The notes beneath the pieces were generated by a model that was given only the letters and a program-made list of their open reading frames with translations, searched no databases and was not told the origin of the DNA. Positions 41,941 to 54,325 of a stretch of 64,000 nt of DNA are shown piece after piece. The stretch's first letter is position 1, and the number at the start of each line of letters is the position of its first letter. The DNA comes from Brienomyrus brachyistius (lineage: Eukaryota; Chordata; Actinopteri; Osteoglossiformes; Mormyridae). The translations under genes were made by a program, and so were the position numbers. The stretch covers positions 5,680,642-5,744,641 of the forward strand of contig NC_064548.1 in the NCBI RefSeq assembly GCF_023856365.1. Direction: 5' to 3'.

Positions 41941-44900
41941 CCCGGTCCCTCTTCAGCGGAGAGCACATGCTTACCGGACCAGTTTCAGTGCAAAACAACC
42001 ATGCACTGCATCTCCAAGTTATGGGTCTGCGATGAGGACCCCGACTGCGCAGACGGCTCTGACGAGGCCAACTGCGGTAGGTGGAGCGTCCCTGTCAGTT
42101 ATCTCTGAGCTGGGTACTTGGAAAACTGTTACTGTGGGCGAGGTGGGTTTGTTTTTCCTGGGGCCCTACTCAAAAATTTTACTTTGGGGGCCCTGGGCTC
42201 TCCAAGTGTTTCAAAATTATTACAATATGTTGCTAGCAGGTACAATGAGAACATCATAGCTGTCTGGCTGGTTAGCAGAACATGCTGCTTCTGTGTCTCC
42301 TAAATAAAGATGCCATTTATTTAATATTTGGTGTAGTGACTGCTTAGCAGACCCTTGCACACCGCTCTCAGGGAGCAGGTGGATTAGGGATTAAACTGAC
42401 GTGGATGTTCTTTATTTATTCAGCAAGGTGCCATCACACATGGGCAGAGTAGCGCCTGTGAAGCACTTGGACATCAGAACGCTGAGACAGGGAGGTTAAC
42501 TCAATTCCACCCCTAGCAGGGGTGTGAATCCGACAAGTGCGAACAGGATCCAGCTGCCCCATGCTTCCTAAAATGCAACAGGGGCTAATAAGCATTTCGA
42601 AGTCATTAAGTTGGACTTACGTGGGTTACAGATATTCTGTCTCATGGAGAGCAGAGCAAAGATGAGGATGAAGAAAGTACTGCTGTTCAGTTATTATTAG
42701 TGCTATTATTAAAATTCATATGTTGTTTATGTCCAGAGTACACTATAATTCAAAATATTTTGTCCACTATGCTTCCCAGGCTGCATTATTTTTCCTTTTT
42801 GGGGGTGTTTGGGGGTTTTGGAGGGGCCTCACTACACACAGTGTGCGTGCAGACCCTTTGGGCTTTTGGGGGTTGGGTATTGGGGGGGCCTCCCTACACA
42901 CAGCATGCGTACAGACCCTTTTGTCTTTCGGGCCCCCCCGTGGGCTTCTCGTTGGCACAAATGACAGAGGCGCCATGTGACTCACCGGGTGCTGGCAGGG
43001 GTGTGAGGAGGAGGGGGGTGTAACCAGCTGTCCTCTGCATTCCGGAAAGCGCACAGGGAGGCTTCATCTGACAGAGGATCAGAGACAACTAAACTGGGGT
43101 GAAAATTGGGAGGAGAGTTGGCTTATTTCCCCCGTGGCTTCAGCGATTCCCCCGGGGTACCACGGCATCGGTTCCACCCGGCCCGTTGCCACGCCACGCC
43201 ACCGCCCAAGGTCAGAGAGGTGTCACGCTCTTCGACTCACAGAAGAAGGGCGCACTTTCTGGCTCCCCCCATTCCAGAGACCAGTAATCAGTGGCACTGT
43301 CTACCGCCACTCAAACCCTGCGTTTGCACGTAGCCCCAGAGGATTCAGAGCCCCCTGTTGGCCTCAGACAGTCACTACACTAAATATTGAATAATCACAT
43401 TCCTTATTTAGGAGATGGTGAAGCAATATGTTCTGCTAACCAGTTACACAGCTACAATCTATTCGGCCCCGGAACTGGGTGGGCACAGGCTTGGAGGGCG
43501 GCTGTGGGGGCAGCAACAATCTTCTGACGCCCCCATGCTCCGGAAGCCCCCGTGGTCCTGAAGGCTTCTCATTTGTGCCTGTTGCGGAATTGCTTGTCTG
43601 GCTTTGACATGCACTTTATTATTTAAATAAAGACATCGTATGTTCTGAAGTACTGTCAAAGAACTGGATGTCGTTTCATATTTTATCATCTAACACGCTT
43701 AGTATTGTCTGTGGGCTTAAAAAAGCCAGAGCGTGTTCACTTCTGCATTCCTTTGGGAATATCGGCTCCCTTGTGTGGGAATCCTCATCGTGTGGAACCA
43801 AAGCTCTCTCTTTCAACCATCATATGGTGAAAAAACACAGCTAGTTTTCCAGTCAGTGTTAGTTTTACAGACAGGGAGTTTTGTGAGTTCAGATTTAATA
43901 GCTTTGGCTGCTTGAAGAGGGATTGTTTTGAAAGGTCACACGATAGCATTGCATCACCTGCAGTAAACAGCGGCAAGCGTGGACACAAGGATTCTTATCA
44001 CTCCATGGACAGAGAAGCTCAGGTGGGCTTTGGTGTTAAGCTGATATCAGAGACCCTGTGCCTGATAGTGATTGGCTGTCTTTGAACTTGAAATTATTGA
44101 TGAGACTGAGTGTTGGAGCTGCTGTGAGCAAACCAGCATATAGAGTGAACCATTGTGTGAACTGAGATGGAAAGACACGTTTCCTTTATTTTTGTTATTG
44201 TTGTTATGTATGGCAATTCAATCACGGGGGGCAGAGAGCAATACCATGACCCAGACCTCCAGGATTAGGGATTAGATCCTGCTTACACTCTATGCACCCC
44301 ATCCGGCCTGTACCCGTGCTGCTTTCTGCCCTCTGACAGCCTGGCACCCCATCCGGCCTGTACCCGTGCTGCTTTCTGCCCTCTGACAGCCTGGCACCCC
44401 ATCCGGCCTGTACCAGTGCTGCTTTGTGCCCTCTGGCACCCTGGCATCCCATCCGGCCTGTACCAGTGCTGCTTTGTGCCCTCTGGCACCCTGGCATCCC
44501 ATCCGGCCTGTACCCGTGCTGCTTTGTGCCCTCTGGCAGCCTGGCATCCCATCCGGCCTGTACCCGTGCTGCTTTGTGCCCTCTGGCAGCCTGGCATCCC
44601 ATCCGGCCTGTACCCGTGCTGCTTTGTGCCCTCTGGCAGCCTGGCACCCCATCCGGCCTGTACCCATGCTGCTTTGTGCCCTCTGGCAGCCTGGCATCCC
44701 ATCCGGCCTGTACCCGTGCTGCTTTGTGCCCTCTGGCAGCCTGGCACCCCATCTGGCCTGTACCCGTGCTGCTTTGTGCCCTCTGGCAGCCTGGCACCCC
44801 ATCCGGCCTGTACCCGTGCTGCTTTGTGCCCTCTGGCAGCCTGGCACCCCATCCGGCCTGTACCCATGCTGCTTTGTGCCCTCTGGCAGCCTGGCACCCC

Positions 44901-47900
44901 ATCCGGCCTGTACCAGTGCTGCTTTGTGCCCTCTGGCAGCCTGGCACCCCATCCGGCCTGTACCCGTGCTGCTTTGTGCCCTCTGGCACCCTGGCACCCC
45001 ATCCGGCCTGTACCAGTGCTGCTTTGTGCCCTCTGGCAGCCTGGCACCCCATCCGGCCTGTACCCGTGCTGCTTTGTGCCCTCTGGCAGCCTGGAACCCC
45101 ATCCGGCCTGTACCCATGCTGCTTTGTGCCTGATGGGCAGCCTGGCACCCCATATTTAGCCTGATTTTTTTGTAATATATCAGGCTTCATGGCAGTACGT
45201 TCGTAAGTATGAATTGTCTGTAAGTCAGACTTTCCAAAGCCAGGGAGTACCTGTACTAAATAAACAACTAAAAGATGAATGTAATAACGGCATCTGTCAG
45301 GAAACTTTATAATTAAGGTTAAATCTTAAGTGTGAGGTGCATTTAATGTAAAGTATTTATAAAATGACTTGTATGCAGAATGAGTTTCACTGCCAGGGAA
45401 ACAAGATGCCTACCCCACTAGGGCTATCATTTTAGTTATTTACATAATCCTTATTTTTGTCGTCCTCATCATCATGTGGACTGTCAAAAATACTTCAGCT
45501 TTTCACACTTAATACATTTTGAATTGTCAATATACAGCACTGGAAAAAGTTAAGAGACAACAGTAAAATTTTCTGTTTAACCCGATTCTCAATTTATGGA
45601 TATGCACGTGTGTAAAATATACATTTTTTTTTGCAAACTGCAGCCTGACTCTTCCCTGTTTCTCATTAATGAAGGGCTTCTTCATTGCTTTATGGGTCTT
45701 CGGTCCTGCTTCTAGGAGCCTGTTATGAAATGTCCTACCAGTGCACTTCACACCACTTAATGTCTCCCATTCTTTCTGAAGGTCACTTGAGGTCATGCTC
45801 CGATTTATGAGGCACTGCCGGATAAGTAGATGCTCATCTCTGGCATTAGAAAGTTGCTCCTGCCCTCTACCAGGCTGGTTTTAGGTCACTGCCAGTGTCT
45901 CCTGCTTCACCTTGTTCTTGTTTACTGCTGTCTTAGAACCTCACAGCCTGGAAGTGGCCTGGTGCACAGGGTAGCCTTCTGTCAGCAGAACCAGGATTAA
46001 ACCAGGATTTTAAAATGCAGATTTAAAAAAAATATTTATAGAATGGTCTCTACATTTTTACCAGAGCTGTATTTCCTTATTTTTAGTTTACATTAAATTT
46101 AAATATGCATAGTGGAATCTCCCTCAAGCCGACTATATTAAATAACGATTTTCAGGAGTGGTAATCATAAATAATATTGCTGGAGTTAGTTATTAACTTG
46201 TAATGATATTGAGTGATATTGGAGCGGACAGCTGCGGTGACATCACAGGGGGCCTGGCGTGTGTTGTCTTCATGTCCAGATCGATGTGGCCATCATAGCC
46301 TGTGGATGCACGCTATTCTTCTGGCCTGACACTTAATTCCGCTAATCTGGACGTATGCTTTCTCAGCGTGTTTACAGTCGCCCACCACATTTAACGAGCA
46401 TGTTGACTCCCCTGTCACTCTCAATGTCCCCAGTCAATACAAGATGTCTGATTAATGTCTTGCGGTTTCACCCGTGTCCGTGGCTAACTGACTTAGCTGT
46501 GGTCTTCACCGTGGAAGATCAAGCCTGTTATTTACCAGCTATTGCTCGTTGTGGTCTTTACCACGTTTTACTGTTACTCCAGGGTAAAACCAGCGCTTAT
46601 TTTTTTTCTGTTTCCATGTTTTGTTCACCATATTCTTTTTTTCTTATATTAGTTGCATGATCATACTCCTCAGGTGGTGTATCTTTGCCCATCAAGGCTT
46701 ACATTTGTTGTCGCATACAAAGTAAATTTTCAACCAGCACTTTAAATTGTGTGATGTTAATAGCGACATTGTATGTCATGCACATGTAGTTTTCAAATTG
46801 TAAGGATTTCGAATTCAGTTTAGGTTAGAGCACCATTTTAATACCTTCCTTCCATCACAACAGTATACCCTGGTATATGGTATTTCTACGGTGTTCAGCA
46901 GGCAGAGGCAGGGCGGTGGGGAGCCTGAGTGCCCGCCCCTTTTGCTCAAATGATTCAAGGTGCCCCCCTTTTTTAGGTTCTAAGTGCCTGTTTGCAATAA
47001 CTGGTGATCATGCAAAATTAACTGACCCCCTCCACACTCACCCCACCCCCCCATTCGAACACCTGCCCCTCAGAAAATCTCTGCATGGCACTGGTATTAT
47101 CATCACCAGCTAGTTAAAACACCTATCATCGGCTATCATCACCTAGTTAAAACACCTATCATCAGCTATCATCAGCTAGCTAAAACACCTATCATCAGCT
47201 ATCATCAGCTAGCTAAAACACCTATCATCAGCTAGCTAAAACACCTATCATCGGCTATCATCACCTAGTTAAAACACCTATCATCAGCTATCATCAGCTA
47301 GCTAAAACACCTATCATCAGCTAGCTAAAACACCTATCATCAGCTATCATCAGCTAGCTAAAACACCTATCATCAGCTAGCTAAAACACCTATCATCAGC
47401 TATCATCAGCTAGCTAAAACACCTATCATCAGCTAGCTAAAACACCTATCATCAGCTAGCTAGAACAGCTATCATCAGTTAGCTAAAACACCTATCATCA
47501 GCTAGCTAAAAACACCTATCATCAGCTAGCTAGAACAGCTATCATCAGCTAGCTAAAACACCTATCATCAACTATCATCAGCTAGCTAAAATACCTATCA
47601 TCAGCTATCATCAGCTAGCTAAAATACCTATCATCAGCTATCATCAGCTAGCTAAAACACCTATCATCAGCTATCATCAGCTAGCTAAAACACCTATCAT
47701 CAGCTATCATCAGCTAGCTAAAACACCTATCATCAGCTATCATCAGCTAGCTAAAACACCTATCATCAGCTATCATCAGCTAGCTAAAACACCTATCATC
47801 AGCTATCATCAGCTAGCTAAAACACCTATCATCAGCTATCATCAGCTAGCTAAAACACCTATCATCAGCTAGCTAAAACACCTATCATCGGCTATCATCA

Positions 47901-50518
47901 CCTAGTTAAAACACCTATCATCAGCTATCATCAGCTAGCTAAAACACCTATCATCAGCTAGCTAAAACACCTATCATCAGCTATCATCAGCTAGCTAAAA
48001 CACCTATCATCAGCTAGCTAAAACACCTATCATCAGCTAGCTAAAACACCTATCATCAGCTATCATCAGCTAGCTAAAACACCTATCATCAGCTAGCTAA
48101 AACACCTATCATCAGCTAGCTAGAACAGCTATCATCAGTTAGCTAAAACACCTATCATCAGCTAGCTAAAAACACCTATCATCAGCTAGCTAGAACAGCT
48201 ATCATCAGCTAGCTAAAACACCTATCATCAGCTATCATCAGCTAGCTAAAATACCTATCATCAGCTATCATCAGCTAGCTAAAATACCTATCATCAGCTA
48301 TCATCAGCTAGCTAAAACACCTATCATCAGCTATCATCAGCTAGCTAAAACACCTATCATCAGCTATCATCAGCTAGCTAAAAACACCTATCATGAGCTA
48401 GCTAAAAACACCTATCATCAGCTATCATCAGCTAGCTAAAAACACCTATCATCGGCTAGCTAGAACAGCTATCATCAGCTAGCTAAAACACCTATCATCA
48501 GCTAGCTAAAAACACCTATCGGCTAGCTAAAAACACCTATCATCAGCTATCATCAGCTAGCTAAAACACCTATCATCAGCTAGCTAACACAACTATCATC
48601 AGCTAACTAAAACAGATGTCGCCGAAACATTATTCATTTGTCATAGGAAACTATATTAAAACTCTGTATAGTTTTTTTAAGATTATCTAGTTATCCAGTA
48701 TATATTAAAAATCAGTCTGAAGTTCATGGGCACGGCTCCAAGCCAATCATAAGCATTTTCGTCCTTGTTGTTTGACGCACTCATAGACAGTATGTTGCTT
48801 TACTAAGAAACTGAATAAAATGAGTAAGGAAAGAAAAACAATCACTAACAGACATTAGCCTTCCTCTCTATGGAAATTTTGGATTCCATAGATACGATAT
48901 TGAGCAAACACAAGTGATCTGTATGCACAACTTGCAACAACACCGCCAACTTATTTGATATTATTTTATTGATAGATAATAACTGGTTATATTTTGCTAT
49001 AGTTTATTTTGAGTACATTTTCAAATTCATATTCATTTTCATAAACTTCATAAATACTGCAACATTTATTGCACAATATTCACACTGGAATATCTGACAA
49101 TTTTCCAATATTGTGCAGCCCTAGATTACGAGGAACAGTTTTATTTTTTTTTATGAAAAAGAGAAGCACAGAGGTTTTCATTTTTACTACTGTGCGACTG
49201 TAAACACACACACAACTTCACATAGGACATCCTTGTCAGGTCTGTTAGCGTTCATCGGCTGTTCTTTTTGTAATAAAAAAAAAATTACGATAAAGCCCTC
49301 TGGTATCTCAGGAGGCAGTTAGTGGCTCAGCGGGCTAAGTCTCTGTGCCTGTGATCGGATGGGTGATGGTTTGAACCCCAGCCTCGACAGAAATCACATG
49401 TGGGTCCTTAAGAATGGCCCTTAACCCCTCAGCCCTAGGGGTGTTGCACCTGAGCTGAGACTTCAGAGAAGAGCAAAATGGGGGTAGCTGAAGAAATGAA
49501 TTCCTACTTAACCTTTATTGTACTCACACTTGTGCAATGGCTCATAAAGGATTATACTTATACTTAGCGTGGTCAGACCCCGAAATGGTGTTCTGCTCTT
49601 ATGTCTGAATGGCCTGCAAATTAGAACATCCAGAGACGGAAGTCACACTGAGGCAGAAATCCTGCCACCCCAGTGCCAGCTAATGTACTGTTCTGGTAAA
49701 CATTTCATTCCTCCACAAGCTGTTTAGTTCTTTGAAGTGGCATTTAACAATACAGCCTGAAATCTAATGAGCCAACGCACAGAATCCCAATGTTGCTTTT
49801 TGTACAGTGTCACTTCACAAAAAGATTTCATTAATGTCATGGGAGCTAAGTGGATGTTTCCATTTACCACGCATGAATAATTTAGATTGTTGCATCATTG
49901 CAAGTTGATCGCAGGTCAGTTCGCAGTGGCGTTTCTTCTTTTTTCTACGGCCAGCTAATGGTGGAAATTAATTCAGCACACGCTTTATGTATTGGTTTTA
50001 AAGCCATTATGTTGTGCCATAAAATGCCGATATATCTCGTTCATGACATAAAGTAATAAAACAGAAAAACCCTACGAACTTTCATGTCCGTCAGCTTGCC
50101 TTTTGCTCCAGAAAGGAACTTATCAGCAGTAGTGGAGCCAGAAATCATAGCGTGTGAGTGCCGGCAAAAAATCTGCTGGGCCAGTCCCATCACAAATGGT
50201 GATGGCGAAATCGCACTACAGACTCAACTAGCTATCCATACACCCATTCATTTTTTGTACCTGCTTATCCTATTCAGGGTCAGAGGGGGTCTGGGGAACA
50301 ACCCAGAATGGGGTGCCAACCCATGACAGGGCACCCTTACACCCCATTCACACACACCTATGGGTAGTTTGGTTACTCCAATTAACCTCAGAATGTTTTT
50401 GGACTGTGGGGGGAAACCAGAGTACCAGGAGGAACCCCCACAACGACATGGGAAAAACACGTGGAGCTATGGCAGAGACACAAACCCAGGTCCCAGAGGT
50501 GTGAGGCAGCAGTGCTAA

Positions 50519-50557
<39 letters not shown>

Positions 50558-51825
50558 CACACATTCACACAAAGATAGACAGATATAGAGAGATAGATAG
50601 AATTCTGTAATAGTTTCGTTTGCATGTATTCGTTTCAAAGTTTTCTCCTTTATTGAATCTAATTTAACACGATTAATTGCAGATGCCAGCTGCAGAAGCT
50701 GATCTGAGTAATGATGAGGTTACCGTAGTGAATATGATGTCCTCAGTGTATTCATACGCTTTACTTGTTTTATTGTTCTTGACATGTTTTGTTGTGTCGC
50801 TTGGAAATAATAATGCTGCTGATGATGCAAAAATATGAATGACTTTTTAAGGAAAAAGTTCAGGCGGGGCTCTTCCGGTCCACATTCGGTCCATGTATTA
50901 AGGAATGCCCCTGCTCTAGTGGGACTCTTCCGGTCCACATGCGGTCCATGGTTTAAGGAATGCCCCTGCTCTAGTGGGGCTCTTCCGGTCCACATGCGGT
51001 CCATGTTTTAAGGAATGCCCCTGCTCTAGTGGGACTCTTCCGGTCCACATGCGGTCCATGTTTTAAGGAATGCCCCTGCTCTAGCGGGGCTCTTCCGGTC
51101 CACATGCGGTCCATGTTTTAAGGAATGCCCCTGCTCTAGTGGGACTCTTCCGGTCCACATGCGGTCCATGTTTTAAGGAATGCCCCTGCTCTAGTGGGAC
51201 TCTTCCGGTCCACATGCGGTCCATGTTTTAAGGAATGCCCCTGCTCTAGCGGGGCTCTTCCGGTCCACATGTGGTCCATGTTTTAAGCCCCTCCGTCATA
51301 GTAATAGCTGCATAATTTGGGTGACTGTCCTGTTGGACCATGTTTATCTGTTCTAAAACCATCTTCTCAGCAACTGAATCAGGTTCTTCTCTGACTGACC
51401 CTATATTTTTCTCTGTCGATCTTGTCTTTGACAGAGATCGGGACATTTTACCTGTAATACGAAGGTAGCTGGTTCGAATCTTGTCCTTGCAGAATGGTCA
51501 CACCTCCTTTGGACCTATGAGCCTTAAGCCCCCCCTGCAAAATGTTCCAGGGAGTTGACAGCTTATCCTGTACTCTGATCCCAAGCTTCACATTTAGTTT
51601 TATAAAAAAATATGACTTCAATCAAAAAAATAAAAATGGCAAAAATCTCGTATTTCATCTGGTCACTTATGTTTAAGGTTAGGGCTAGGTAGGGATTAAG
51701 GTGTGTGTGTGTGCGCGTCTGTGTGGGTGCATGTGTGTGTGTGCGCGCTTCAGCAAACCATTTAGATATCTTTTTTTCTCCATTTATTTCACCCCTAGCA
51801 ACTTAATTTCATTGTTCCTTGGTTG

Positions 51826-51901
<76 letters not shown>

Positions 51902-54119
51902 CATGATGGAATATGTGAAAACTATCGCATTGTAGTGTACTTTTTCAAATGGCAAATAAAACATAATTTCCTTTCAAGAAACCGGCCCATAGTATGATGC
52001 CATCACTGGCATGAGTGAGAATAGGGATGGTGTTACCAGGGTGATGATCTGTTTGGTTTATGCTCCATAGTGCTCCAATTTTGGACCAATGGGCTCAACA
52101 GCTTTCATCAAACCCAAATGATTTTTTTTTTTTTTTTTTTTTGCCAGCAGGCTCAAGGTGATTCGCCATTGGCTTTTCTCAGACATACGAGTCTGCCTTT
52201 GTCTCGGCATAATTCTGCCACTCTGTGCTATAGCTCACCTTCTTGGTCTCACCACCGACGGCTCCCCATCTCTTCAGGCCGCTCACTTCCATGGGATAGA
52301 GTGACCTTGGGGTCCTGCATGGTGTTGCATTTTTATATTATGTTACACTTGACTTTAACAGCGTTCCTGGGAAGATATGAGGCTTCTGAAAACCTTTTTA
52401 ATAACTTTTTCCCCCAAGTATTTCATCCCTAACAACTTCATTTCATTGTTCCCCGGGCAGTTCTTCGGGCTTTTTGACAGTGCGACTGATCTGATGTGTG
52501 CCGTTTCACTTGTGATACGTTACAAAGTCAGTAAAGATGCCTTCCCCTCCTCACGCCAGAGAACACAGGTGGATTCCATATCAAAACAGGTGGACCTCAT
52601 TTGTGTTTTAATGCGATTTCTCATGAAAATAGAATACTAATTTAGGTTGTTAATTCAAAGAGGGCTGAATAGTAATCAATCAAGGCACTACCGGGTTATA
52701 TAATTCAAAACCATATAAAAACTTAATTTAATTTAAAATTAAAGAAAATTACTTATGAGTAGAAAAACACCATTTACATATATTTAAATTCGACCTTGCA
52801 AGACAGACAAACCAGTAATTGGCAGGGTGAGTCCTTTCTGAGTGTCTGCCAGCAATCAGTCTTTCCTGTGGTGGTGTTTTTCAAACTCAAACTGTTCTGT
52901 CGGTGAAAGCCCTTCAGGAAAGATAGGTAGGGTCCCTCGGAGCGATTTTCAATCATTTGTATCCCTCCTAAATTGATCCTGTGATGTCACTGCTCCTCAT
53001 ATCTGTCTGCCACTGGTCTTTCAAGCACACCAGGTGTATTCTGGCCCACAGCAGAAAAGGTTGGTGAGATTAACATTCCCCTGCAGTCTGCAGTCAAATT
53101 AGAATTCAGTTACTGCCGTAAGTGTAGGAACCGGCACTCAAACACGGCTTTGTGATGTGTTGATTAATTATTATACATTCGTCCATTCTCCTGGCAGCGG
53201 GACTACATGTCTAACATGGTTATGAAACTGCGTCTTGCTGATATCCTGTAACAGGAAGCCAAACAAAACATGAATCAGACAAACAGAAGTTTTAACAATT
53301 ATTTATTTATTATTATTTTTAATTATAGTAATTTTAAACAACATTTTTTATTACCCCCTAAGAAAATTATAGTGGTGACAAGCAATTACATCAGAAGGGA
53401 GAGCAGTTTTAACATACAGGCGTATTATAGCTTTGAGTACAGCTAATTTATATACGTATTTATATATTTATGATGCTACACATATAGCACAAAGTCTGTG
53501 AGTGCAAGGACATCATATGCAGTAGAAACACAGACACAGGTAAGTAAATCACTTTTGGTTATATTTCATCCTTTATCTTAGATGATGATTTCCTGCATGC
53601 CTGGGAAAACCCGTCTGGTTTTCTCGCCGGGTTTCTTATGTGGCTACCTGTTCATCCAGTGATCACTTGGTACTGCTGGGATCTCTCACCCGCCATTGGT
53701 GTGCCCCTGTTAGCGCCCCCTCTCTTTCTCTTTGTGACTAGATGAAAAGACTTGTGGACCTCACGAATTCCGCTGCAAGAACAACAGCTGCATCCCGGAG
53801 CACTGGAGATGCGACGGCCAGAGCGACTGCGAGGACAGCTCCGATGAGGAAGCCTGCAGTAAGATCCCCGGCACACTCTCATTACTCTTGTCTCTCTTGT
53901 CTCCCTCTCTCTCTCTTTCTCTCTTTCTCTCTCTCTCTCTCTCTTTTTCTGCTGTGAGATCCCCTTCTGTGCCGGTATTCCCACCCACACTCTGTTTCTC
54001 TCTCTCTCTTTGCTGTAAGGTCCCCATCTGTACCGGTATTCCTGCCCCCTGTCTCTCTCTCTCTCTGTCTCTCCCTCTCTCTGCTGTAAGGTCCCCATCT
54101 GTACCGGTATTCCTGCCCC

Positions 54120-54169
<50 letters not shown>

Positions 54170-54279
54170 TGTAAGGTCCCCATCTATGCCAGTATTCCTA
54201 CCCCCCTGTCTCTCTCTCTCTCTCTCTCTCTGCTGTAAGGTCCCCATCTGTACCGGTATTCCTGCCCTCCCTCTCTCTG

Positions 54280-54325
<46 letters not shown>

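Larger units (their letters stand above)
42077..53741 (+). other. lrp1b: Intron 17 (11.7 kb), minisatellite-rich
   Basis: Holds family A repeats, a two-copy 70-bp duplication (42820-42945), three large minisatellites, a deleted Tc1 element, SINE copies, microsatellites and a G/C-rich stretch (42780-43600) without a recognisable gene. 46080-47095, 48620-49300 and 52480-53740 show nothing specific. The acceptor is tgtgactag. Confidence 0.8.

Noticed and set aside
42700..43400. G/C-rich stretch with many overlapping ORFs, possible CpG island or exon
   Set aside because: ORFs are in all frames and without domains. Part is a two-copy 70-bp duplication and part is repeat family A; no splice-phase fit to the gene.
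44222..45190. Long ORFs (up to 322 codons) on both strands
   Set aside because: They are products of a 50-bp tandem repeat with no stop in any register; no domain, no start context, same wording in every frame.
53652..54247. ORFs of 116-148 codons around exon 18
   Set aside because: They read CT repeats or the wrong frame of the exon. Only the exon 18 frame is supported; its extension is discussed as a finding, not annotated.
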